NCBI GenBank assembly: GCA_030463445.1
Contig: JAQGFW010017340.1
Coordinates: 1-50,930 of the forward strand
Reading direction: 5' to 3'
DNA length: 50,930 nucleotides
Origin: Euplotes aediculatus
Lineage: Eukaryota > Ciliophora > Spirotrichea > Euplotida > Euplotidae
Every line of letters begins with the position of its first letter. Positions within the stretch are counted from its first letter, which is position 1. The notes below the pieces were generated by a model that did not search any database, was not told the DNA's origin, and was given only the letters and a program-made list of their open reading frames with translations. Shown here piece by piece: positions 17,157-24,594 of this stretch. Made by a program: the position numbers and the translations under genes.

Positions 17157-18254
17157 TCAATGTCCATGCCCCTGCATTGCTCCGAATCCATTTTGGAAGA
17201 TGAATTCACTGCTGAGGAGATAGGCCCCGGAGATGGCAATCTCGTCGCCTTTCTGGATGCCATTTTTGATTTCCGTGAATTCATCGGTCTCCAAACCAGT
17301 TTCCACCATGGCGTTCTTGAATTGGTTTGGTCCCACCTTTACCCATACCGAGGCCCCTTTTGCGTCCTGAACAATGGCATTTGTGGGCAATGCCATCCTC
17401 AAGACGTTGTTTTTCAGCACTGTGATAGTTGCCAGCATTCCGGGCTTCAATTCGTCCTGCCGGTTGTCGAATTCAATTCGTACAAGATTGATTTTGGAGG
17501 AGGGATTCAATTCTGGGTTGACAAATACGATTTTGCCTTCCGTTTTCAAGCCTGGTATTTCCGGAAATGTGAGGGTTGCCGTCATGGTTTCCTGAATTTC
17601 AGACAGGTCGTCTGAATATACTTGCGCTTCAATCCAGAGCGAGGAAAGGTCGGCAAGCTCGAATATTTTTCCCCCTTCCATCGCGTATTCCCCCTCTTTG
17701 ATTGCGATGGAAGTCAAAACGCCTGCAGTCGGGCTGTGTATGTCAAACACATCGGGCACAGTGCCAGAATTTTTGATCGTTGCGATTTGAGCTGATGTCA
17801 AGCCATTCAGAATCAGTTTGTTTTCAGCGCTATGGATGATTTTATCGAGGTCGGAATTGTTTGCACCAAAGGAGTTCTTTTTTTGAAGCGTCATCGCAAG
17901 CTCCTTTGCGGCAAGGGTGAGGTCTTCGCTGTAAATCCTATAAATAGGTTGCCCCTTGCGAATGAATTCTCCTTCATTCTTAAAATAGAGACTTTCTATG
18001 CGGCCCATTACCTTGGAGCTGATCGTCACCAATGAGTTTTGATTGAGGGTCACGGTCCCTGTAAGCTGGAATTCTTCTCCTAATTCCTGCATGCGTGCCG
18101 TATCGGTCACAATATTTCCCAACTGCACCTGCAAGTCACTGAGGTGGAGTTCATTGGGATTCATGGTCATTTCCTTCATCTTAGGTGGTTGGTCCTTCAC
18201 TCCGCAGGCACAAATAAAGGTGATCAACCCCAACCATAACGTTTGCCTATTCAT
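17157..18254 (-). CDS. cusB: CusB-like periplasmic adaptor lipoprotein
   Basis: This is a membrane-fusion (adaptor) protein of an RND metal efflux system. A lipoprotein-like signal (LITFICACGVKD) anchors it. A barrel-sandwich hybrid is split around a helical hairpin (VTISSKVMGRIESLYFKNEGEFIRKGQ ... IHSPTAGVLTSIAIKEGEYAMEGG), followed by the beta-barrel (LWIEAQVYSDDL) and membrane-proximal domain. The C-terminus ends in GHGH. It is the last gene of the long operon and overlaps the preceding adaptor gene by 8 bp. Two different adaptors in one operon suggest a hetero-oligomeric adaptor ring or a division of labour, for example metal capture by the other one, which has a metal-binding domain. Confidence 0.88.
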   Translation of the reverse strand: MNRQTLWLGLITFICACGVKDQPPKMKEMTMNPNELHLSDLQVQLGNIVTDTARMQELGEEFQLTGTVTLNQNSLVTISSKVMGRIESLYFKNEGEFIRKGQPIYRIYSEDLTLAAKELAMTLQKKNSFGANNSDLDKIIHSAENKLILNGLTSAQIATIKNSGTVPDVFDIHSPTAGVLTSIAIKEGEYAMEGGKIFELADLSSLWIEAQVYSDDLSEIQETMTATLTFPEIPGLKTEGKIVFVNPELNPSSKINLVRIEFDNRQDELKPGMLATITVLKNNVLRMALPTNAIVQDAKGASVWVKVGPNQFKNAMVETGLETDEFTEIKNGIQKGDEIAISGAYLLSSEFIFQNGFGAMQGHGH

Positions 18255-19515
18255 TTTTTCCTCCCTTCAATTTGATAAAGCCTTCACTGTCCATGAGGAG
18301 CTGGGCATTCTCCGCAATTTCATCGGACTCGGTGAGTCCAGCAAGGATTTTTACCCAACCGTCTGTTTCAAGGCCCCTTTGCACATGCTTGGCCTTGAAG
18401 ATTGCGTTTTCCTTGACCATCACGACATCCTGAACGCCAAGGTTGATCAAGGCGGTGGACGGTACAAAAAGTCCTCGCTCCGTGTTTGCCTCGATCGTTG
18501 CCCTCACAAGGGTGCCAATCTTGAGTTGTCGGTCAGGATTGCCTAGGTAAACTCTTGCCGTAATGGTGGAATTTCCTGCCCTCAATACGGGTTCAATGAA
18601 ATCGATCTCCGCTTCAATACCCGGTGGGTTTATGCCATCAAAATCCAAAACGACTTTCTGACCCAAGCTGATTTTCCCGGCATCGGCGGGATAAATATTC
18701 AGCAGCACCCACACCTTTTGCGTGTCGTAAATATTGAAAATGGTTTGCCCTTTCTGAAAATACATGCCCTCCCTTACCGTGAGTGCTCGTGGTTCAGCGG
18801 CATCCATGGAACTCATGTTTTCGGGCGAGGCTTTTTGCTCTCCTCTGGCAAGTTCATGCAAGTGGCCCGAATAGGGACTGTAAATGGGAATCGATGCAAG
18901 TGGCCTTCGGGATTTTTTGAGAGATTGGACCTGATCCCCTCCAAGGCCCTGCAAAACGAGGCGCTTTTCCGCAGCAGCAATAATCGCGAGATTCACTGAG
19001 TCGTTTTTAAGCAGGTAAATGAAATTTTCCTGCTCCGTGAGCAGGTCCTTGCTGTAAATGTCCGCTAGGTGCTGGCCCTTTTCGATGGGCTGGTAGCGGT
19101 ATCGGACATAAAGTTTGTCGATCCTTCCCGTCACCTTGGCGGCAACAGTATTGATTTGCCGGAGGTCATATCCTACAGTGCCTGTGGCAAGGAGTTTCAG
19201 GGGCATGTCCATCTGCTGCGGACGAAGGGTCTTTACGGTGCTGAGAACATACATATTGGTGGGCTGGAGTAGGAGTGGCAGACCTTCGACGTCATGCCCC
19301 CCGCCGAGTTCGGACTTCTCAGCGAGTGCCATGCCACAAATAGGACACGATCCCGGCTGATCCTTCATGACTTGCGGATGCATAGGGCAAGAATAGATTC
19401 TTTTATGCCCTTCTCCAGATTCCCGATCTTGGTCTGTCTTCCCACAAGAAATGAAACCAATTCCTGCGAGGATGGCCAATAACATCACTAGGAGCTGTAC
19501 TTGCACTTTCATCAC
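18247..19515 (-). CDS. cusB: CusB-like adaptor with heavy-metal-binding domain
   Basis: The lipoprotein signal ends at GFISCGK. A heavy-metal-binding domain (YSCPMHPQVMKDQPGSCPICGMAL, residues about 41-64) comes next, with CPMHP and CPICGM as ligands. The rest is an RND adaptor: VAAKVTGRIDKLYVRYRYQPIEKGQ, a helical hairpin with LLTEQENFIYLL, then IYSPYSGHLHEL, VWVLLNIYPADAG and the barrel. This is the CusB architecture common in Bacteroidota copper/silver systems. The start overlaps the CusC-like gene stop by 4 bp and its end overlaps the next adaptor by 8 bp, so translation of the three is probably coupled. Confidence 0.9.
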   Translation of the reverse strand: MMKVQVQLLVMLLAILAGIGFISCGKTDQDRESGEGHKRIYSCPMHPQVMKDQPGSCPICGMALAEKSELGGGHDVEGLPLLLQPTNMYVLSTVKTLRPQQMDMPLKLLATGTVGYDLRQINTVAAKVTGRIDKLYVRYRYQPIEKGQHLADIYSKDLLTEQENFIYLLKNDSVNLAIIAAAEKRLVLQGLGGDQVQSLKKSRRPLASIPIYSPYSGHLHELARGEQKASPENMSSMDAAEPRALTVREGMYFQKGQTIFNIYDTQKVWVLLNIYPADAGKISLGQKVVLDFDGINPPGIEAEIDFIEPVLRAGNSTITARVYLGNPDRQLKIGTLVRATIEANTERGLFVPSTALINLGVQDVVMVKENAIFKAKHVQRGLETDGWVKILAGLTESDEIAENAQLLMDSEGFIKLKGGKNE

Positions 19516-20804
19516 CTGATCTCCAATTGTTTTTCAAATTCCACTTGCAAGGAAAGCAATTCCATGAGTTGATCCAGGTAATTCAGTTGCACCATTTTGA
19601 GGTTTTGCCAGGCATCGAGCACCATAAACAGTTCTTCCGTATTTTGTTCATAAGCGAGCATCGCAATGTCGTAATTCCTTTTCATGGCTGGAATAATCGC
19701 GTTTTCGTTTAAATCCAATTGTTGCTTTTTGCTGATTAATCGACTTTTAAGCGATACCGCTTGGCCTGCAACTTGATTGAGCAATCCTTGTTCCTGAATC
19801 CTGATGGCATCCAACTCAAAGCTTAGTCCATTGACATTGGCTTTGTACATTTTGGAGGACCAAGGTACAATCGGGATCGTGACCATTGCCATGAGGCTGA
19901 ATTGCTGTGGCTGCGCACCAAATGCAAACATGTGATCGTATTTGATCGCGAAATCTGGGAGACCCTTGGATCGCTCATATCGTTGCTGGGCTTGCACCAT
20001 AATCCGCGACTTTTCCAAGACTCGAAAATCACTTCGATTTGCTTCTATCACCGTAGAATCGATGCTTTCGTTTTCATACGATGGAAATGCGAGCATGGTA
20101 TCAATGTCAAAAACGAATTCTTTGTCTCGGTTCATGAGGGTATTCAATTCAATCCTTTTCTGGTTGGATTCTTGCACAGCCATGATTTTCATGTTTTGGA
20201 TGTCCCCCAACATGGCCTTGGCCTTGTAAAATGCGTTCAGTTTGTCCATGCCATAAGTATAGCGGAGCTCGGTAGATTGGATCATATAGGTGAGCAAGTT
20301 TTCGCTGTCAACCAATACTTTCAACTTGCGTTTCATGACCAGCCATTCAAAGTAGCGCATTTTGGCCATGGCAAAAAGTTCATTGCGCATCACCTTTTTC
20401 ATTTCTGCATCCACCGCAGACATGCTTTGCATATAGGTGGCATTGGCATTGAGCTTTGCGGGATTCATGATCATTTGCTGCGCAGAAACCATGAATGCGC
20501 CCATGCCGAGGAATCCGGTATTGCCTTCGGGCTTCCACATCATAGGGTTGTAGGGGGTCATCCAAAGCCCAGCCCCAACCTGCGGCGGATCAAGGGACTT
20601 GGCACCTTCGGCATAGGCATCCATCGCCCGGACCACTGCATCGTACTTTATTAGCTCAGGATTTTGAGTCTCAATTGTAAAGAGGACGGTGTCAAGCGAC
20701 CAAACCTGGGCCTGCACCTGATCCAAAAACATAAAAAGGGACAGGAAACAACCCATTTCCAAAATCCACTTGCCGTAAAGTCGCTTTTTGTTATTCATTT
20801 TCAA
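19512..20804 (-). CDS. cusC: CusC/TolC-like outer-membrane efflux channel
   Basis: A signal peptide (ILEMGCFLSLFMFLDQVQAQ) is followed by a TolC-type protein of two helical-hairpin repeats. Long amphipathic helices occur at about residues 130-200 and 340-425 (MAKMRYFEWLVMKRKLKVLVD, QLMELLSLQVEFEKQLEIR), and the Met-rich N-terminal part (MWMTPYNPMMW) could contact metal. It would form the outer-membrane exit duct for the split CusA pump. Its start overlaps the pump C-terminal ORF by 14 bp (or 8 bp if the second ATG at 20798 is used), and it overlaps the next adaptor by 4 bp. Confidence 0.85.
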   Translation of the reverse strand: MKMNNKKRLYGKWILEMGCFLSLFMFLDQVQAQVWSLDTVLFTIETQNPELIKYDAVVRAMDAYAEGAKSLDPPQVGAGLWMTPYNPMMWKPEGNTGFLGMGAFMVSAQQMIMNPAKLNANATYMQSMSAVDAEMKKVMRNELFAMAKMRYFEWLVMKRKLKVLVDSENLLTYMIQSTELRYTYGMDKLNAFYKAKAMLGDIQNMKIMAVQESNQKRIELNTLMNRDKEFVFDIDTMLAFPSYENESIDSTVIEANRSDFRVLEKSRIMVQAQQRYERSKGLPDFAIKYDHMFAFGAQPQQFSLMAMVTIPIVPWSSKMYKANVNGLSFELDAIRIQEQGLLNQVAGQAVSLKSRLISKKQQLDLNENAIIPAMKRNYDIAMLAYEQNTEELFMVLDAWQNLKMVQLNYLDQLMELLSLQVEFEKQLEIR

Positions 20805-22686
20805 ATTCTTTCACCAAAACTCTCCCATTTTTTTTCAGCTCACGCTCCCGTACGATTGCATACAACACAGGTAGCACGATCAATACAAACAGCGTTGAGG
20901 TGATCAACCCAAATACGAATGGGATCGTAATCGGCTTCATCACATCACTTCCTGTCCCAGTTGCAAGAAGCACAGGTATCAAGCCGATGATATCCACCAA
21001 GACGGTCATGAGCTTGGGCCTCAGGCGCAGTGCAGCTCCGTCATAAATGGCCTCTTCAATGTCTTTGCTGGTGGTCGCTTTACCTTCACTTTTGCATTTA
21101 CTTGTTTTGATAAAGAGGGAATTGTTGAGGTACACGAGCATGAGCACGCCCGTTTCTACAGCCACTCCAAACAATGCGATAAAGCCCACTGCGACTGCGA
21201 CCGAGAAATTGACATTGAAAAAATACATGGAATAAGCACCTCCCACAAGCGCGACGGGAACGGAGGAAAGCACAATCAGCACTTCTCTGAAGCTGTGAAA
21301 TGTAAAATAAAGGATGGCAATAATGATCACAAGCACCATGGGAATGATTATCATCAACCGATTTTGTGCCCTCACCTGGTTCTCATATTGGCCGCTCCAT
21401 TCGAGGTAATAGCCCTTGGGAAGTTTGGTCATGGCATTTTCCAAACGCTTTTTTGCATCAGATACCGTGCTGCCCATGTCGCGTCCTCTTATATTGAACA
21501 ACAGCGTGCCACGCAACATTGCATTTTCAGAGTTGATCATGGGTGGCCCTTCGGTAATTGCAATATCAGCCACTGCAGAAAGTGGCACTGGGCCAAAATC
21601 CATCGTTTGGAGTTGCAAGTTCTTGATTTTGATGAGCTTGTCCCGGTAATCTTGCGCAAACCTGACATTGACTGTGAACCGCTGCCGGCCCTCGATGGTG
21701 GTGGTCGCATTCATCCCTCCCAATGCCGTCTCAATGAACATGTTCACTTCATCGACAGAGAGGCCATACCTACCTATTTCTTCTTTCTTGATTTTGATGT
21801 CGATGTATTTCCCGCCCGTGATGGGTTCCACATACAAATCAGCGACTCCTTCTAGTCCCTCCAATTCCTTTCTGAATTGCTGTGCGAGAACGTTGATCGT
21901 GTCTAGGTTTTGGCCATAGATTTTGACCCCCACGTCTGTGCGAATGCCAGTGGAAAGCATATTGATGCGGTTGATGATGGGCTGAGTCCACCCATTGATG
22001 ACACCAGGGATCTGGATCTTTGAATTCAATGCGGCAATGATGGAATCCTTAGTCCACCCCTTGCGCCACTCAGCGTTGGGCTTGAGCAGCACGATCGTTT
22101 CAATCATGCTCACAGGGGCATTGTCGGTTGCTGTGCTGGCACGACCGGCCTTGCCCAGCACGTTTTGCACCTCGGGGACCGTCATGATCAGTTTGTCTTG
22201 GACTTGCAAGATGCGCTTGATTTCAGAATTGGAAATATCGGGCATCGTGACGGGCATAAACAAAATCGAACCTTCGTCCAGTGGCGGCATAAATTCTGTA
22301 CCGAGATTGAGGACCAATGGGACGCTTCCTGCGACGAGGAGGAAACTGAGTAGGATTGTGGCTTTTTTCCAGCGCAGGCATAGCAGGATGACAGGCTTGT
22401 AAAGCCAAAGGAAAAACCTGGAAACTGGATGTTTGCTTTCGGGTCTGACTTTTCCCTTGAGCAAAATAGTCATCAACACGGGCACCAAAAATATTGCGAC
22501 TAGTGCGGACCCGATCATCGCAAAGCTTTTGGTGAGCACCAATGGCGCAAAAAGTTTATGTTCCTGCCCAGTAAGAAACAAGATCGGGCTGAAGGACACC
22601 AAGGTTACCAGTATGGAATTGAACACTGCCTTCCCGATGAGCCTGGAAGAATCTGCAATTCGCTTTTCTCTTTCTTCGTTCGTCAT
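20791..22686 (-). CDS. cusA: CusA-type RND pump, C-terminal part (split gene)
   Basis: This ORF (631 aa) covers transmembrane helices 5 to 12 and the second periplasmic loop of a heavy-metal RND pump. The three methionines of the CusA Cu(I)/Ag(I) relay are present at about Met144 (ILFMPVTMPDIS), Met194 (PVSMIETIVLL) and Met243 (INRINMLSTGI), so copper or silver is the likely cargo. The start is the ATG at 22686, whose ATGA overlaps the stop of the N-terminal ORF. Homologous sequence begins right there (MTNEEREKRIADSS) and the longer upstream frame is a shadow. Together with the N-terminal part it makes about 1,050 residues, a normal pump length. Confidence 0.85.
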   Translation of the reverse strand: MTNEEREKRIADSSRLIGKAVFNSILVTLVSFSPILFLTGQEHKLFAPLVLTKSFAMIGSALVAIFLVPVLMTILLKGKVRPESKHPVSRFFLWLYKPVILLCLRWKKATILLSFLLVAGSVPLVLNLGTEFMPPLDEGSILFMPVTMPDISNSEIKRILQVQDKLIMTVPEVQNVLGKAGRASTATDNAPVSMIETIVLLKPNAEWRKGWTKDSIIAALNSKIQIPGVINGWTQPIINRINMLSTGIRTDVGVKIYGQNLDTINVLAQQFRKELEGLEGVADLYVEPITGGKYIDIKIKKEEIGRYGLSVDEVNMFIETALGGMNATTTIEGRQRFTVNVRFAQDYRDKLIKIKNLQLQTMDFGPVPLSAVADIAITEGPPMINSENAMLRGTLLFNIRGRDMGSTVSDAKKRLENAMTKLPKGYYLEWSGQYENQVRAQNRLMIIIPMVLVIIIAILYFTFHSFREVLIVLSSVPVALVGGAYSMYFFNVNFSVAVAVGFIALFGVAVETGVLMLVYLNNSLFIKTSKCKSEGKATTSKDIEEAIYDGAALRLRPKLMTVLVDIIGLIPVLLATGTGSDVMKPITIPFVFGLITSTLFVLIVLPVLYAIVRERELKKNGRVLVKEFENE

Positions 22687-23951
22687 GCGGTTTCGCCCTC
22701 CTCGCTGATGGATTTCATTGCATTTTCTACCATTACAATTCCTGCATCCACCAAATCGCCCACTGCAAGGGCGACTCCAGCGAGCGACATAATATTGGAG
22801 GTGATTCCAAACCAACTCATCAATATAAACGCAATCAGGACGGAGATGGGAATCGTGATAACTACTATCAGGGAACTCCTTACATGCAGCAAAAAGATGA
22901 ATAGCACGATAGCCACAATGATGATTTCCTCGATCAGGGATTCTGAAAGGGTGGCCAGTGTGGCCTCGATCAAATCGGAACGGTCATAAGCAATCTTGAA
23001 TTTCACGCCGTCGGGGAGGCCCTTTTCCACTTCAGGGAGCGCCTCCTTCACGCGGTCGATGACATCCTTGGCATTTTCGCCGTAGCGCATGATCACGATG
23101 CCGCCGACCTTTTCGCCCAGACCATTTTCGTCCACTATCCCCAGCCGCAATTCGCCACCCATTTGTACTCTGCCCACGTCTTTTATGCGGATCGGGAGGG
23201 AATTGATGGTCTTGAGCGGAATGTTTTCGATTTCCTTGATGTCCTTGATATATCCCAAACCCCTGATGATGTACCCGATGTCGGATTGCTCAAATTTTCT
23301 GCCGCCCACATCGTTGTTGTTGGCTTTGATTTTGTTGGCTACATCCATTAAGGGGATATTGTAATAGCGGAGTTTGTGGGGATCCACCACCACTTGGTAT
23401 TGTTTTTGAAATCCACCGAAGGATGCTACTTCACTCACGCCTTGCACTTTTTGCAGCGCAAAACGCACATACCAATCTTGCAATGCGCGCAATTCGCCGA
23501 GGTCATAACCAGGTGCGTCGAGCGTGTACCAAAACACATGTCCAAGGCCCGTGCCATCGGGTCCAAGTGTGGGCGTCACATCCTCTGGCAGTAGCCTTTG
23601 TGCATAATTCAGGCGCTCCAACACGCGTGTGCGTGCCCAATAAATCTCCGCATCGTCATCAAAAAGTACAAAAACGAAACTCATGCCAAACATGCTGCTT
23701 GCGCGAATGGCCCTTACCTTGGGAATCCCTTGCAAGTTGCTTACCAGGGGATAGGTGATCTGGTCTTCGATGATTTGGGGGTTGCGGCCCATCCACTCCG
23801 TGAATATGATGACTTGGTTTTCAGAGAGGTCAGGAATGGCATCCACGGGGGTATTTTTCACTGCATAAATGCCATACAACGTGATTCCCGCTGCAATGAG
23901 GAGCACGATTACGCGGCTTTTGAGAGCCCAGGTGATGAGGTATTTAATCAT
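22683..23951 (-). CDS. cusA: CusA-type RND pump, N-terminal part (split gene)
   Basis: The 422 residues hold transmembrane helices 1 to 4 and the first periplasmic loop of a heavy-metal RND pump (VDAIPDLSENQVIIFTEW, GPDGTGLGHVFWYTLD, VGDLVDAGIVMVENAMKS, the last with the proton-relay Asp of the CusA class). The frame ends at TGA, nucleotides 22683-22685, just after helix 4 in the cytoplasmic loop before helix 5. The C-terminal part starts in another frame through ATGA. This could be a recent frameshift, a sequencing error or a true two-subunit pump. The break falls in a cytoplasmic loop, where a split can be tolerated. Confidence 0.85.
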   Translation of the reverse strand: MIKYLITWALKSRVIVLLIAAGITLYGIYAVKNTPVDAIPDLSENQVIIFTEWMGRNPQIIEDQITYPLVSNLQGIPKVRAIRASSMFGMSFVFVLFDDDAEIYWARTRVLERLNYAQRLLPEDVTPTLGPDGTGLGHVFWYTLDAPGYDLGELRALQDWYVRFALQKVQGVSEVASFGGFQKQYQVVVDPHKLRYYNIPLMDVANKIKANNNDVGGRKFEQSDIGYIIRGLGYIKDIKEIENIPLKTINSLPIRIKDVGRVQMGGELRLGIVDENGLGEKVGGIVIMRYGENAKDVIDRVKEALPEVEKGLPDGVKFKIAYDRSDLIEATLATLSESLIEEIIIVAIVLFIFLLHVRSSLIVVITIPISVLIAFILMSWFGITSNIMSLAGVALAVGDLVDAGIVMVENAMKSISEEGETA

Positions 23952-23967
23952 ATGCTTCGCATTTAAC

Positions 23968-24594
23968 CTATTGCTTTAAGGGTGCATCACCATGTTTAAA
24001 GTGCTTCTTGGTATCCTTCAACATGCTTTTCACACACCAAACAGCATACCTTCGACCGAGTAAGAAGGCATATAGATTTCCTTTGGGCTTGGTATAGAGT
24101 ATTCCCAGCTCTACCTTTGTTGATCCATCGTTTGCAGGAACAAGGAAAAGAAACATTCGAAACCAGTCGATCACTATCATTTCTGCTTCACCAAATGTTC
24201 CCCATATTTTCTCCTCGTCCTCGATCCATTTTGTGACTTCCACAGAGAAGTCCATTTTCATCCCCAGCACCTTTCCTGCCCATTGGTACTGGGTTCCAAG
24301 ACCCGTATGGTGGTCGGTGAGCCATCTTAACTCCAGCTTGGTTCCCATCATCTGAGCATTGTTTTTTGTCATGTGCTTCCCTGTGTTTCGGATATCATCC
24401 ATGAAGGAAAAGACTTTTTCGGGGGTACCTTGCATCGTCTTCTCCCTGATGAAACATTTGATTTTTTTACCATCCAATTGATGCGCTTCATTGGGGTAGG
24501 GAACTGGCATTTGTGAGAATGCTGTCCCTCCAAAAAGACAGGAGACAAAAAATGAACTTAGCATGATGGGATGCCTCCACATGTTGATTTTCAT
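23968..24594 (-). CDS. Secreted SRPBCC-fold protein
   Basis: A signal peptide (LSSFFVSCLFGGTAFSQ) is followed by about 170 residues resembling the SRPBCC/polyketide-cyclase-like ligand-binding fold (REKTMQGTPEKVFSFMDDIRNTGKHM, then LELRWLTDHHTGLGTQYQWAGKVLG). Met and His residues are frequent (MTKNNAQMMG, DHHTG). The function is unknown; these folds bind hydrophobic ligands. It overlaps the P-type ATPase by 4 bp and is 16 bp from the pump, so it is embedded in the efflux operon. A periplasmic ligand- or metal-binding accessory role is inference. Confidence 0.65.
   Translation of the reverse strand: MKINMWRHPIMLSSFFVSCLFGGTAFSQMPVPYPNEAHQLDGKKIKCFIREKTMQGTPEKVFSFMDDIRNTGKHMTKNNAQMMGTKLELRWLTDHHTGLGTQYQWAGKVLGMKMDFSVEVTKWIEDEEKIWGTFGEAEMIVIDWFRMFLFLVPANDGSTKVELGILYTKPKGNLYAFLLGRRYAVWCVKSMLKDTKKHFKHGDAPLKQ

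Noticed and set aside
19902-20654. Plus-strand 250-residue open frame
   Set aside because: Antisense to the CusC-like channel; composition is His-rich only because it mirrors Met/Met-Ala codons.
22687-22815. Upstream extension of the CusA C-terminal frame
   Set aside because: Residues do not resemble the pump and overlap the N-terminal ORF in another frame; the ATGA start at 22686 matches where homology begins.
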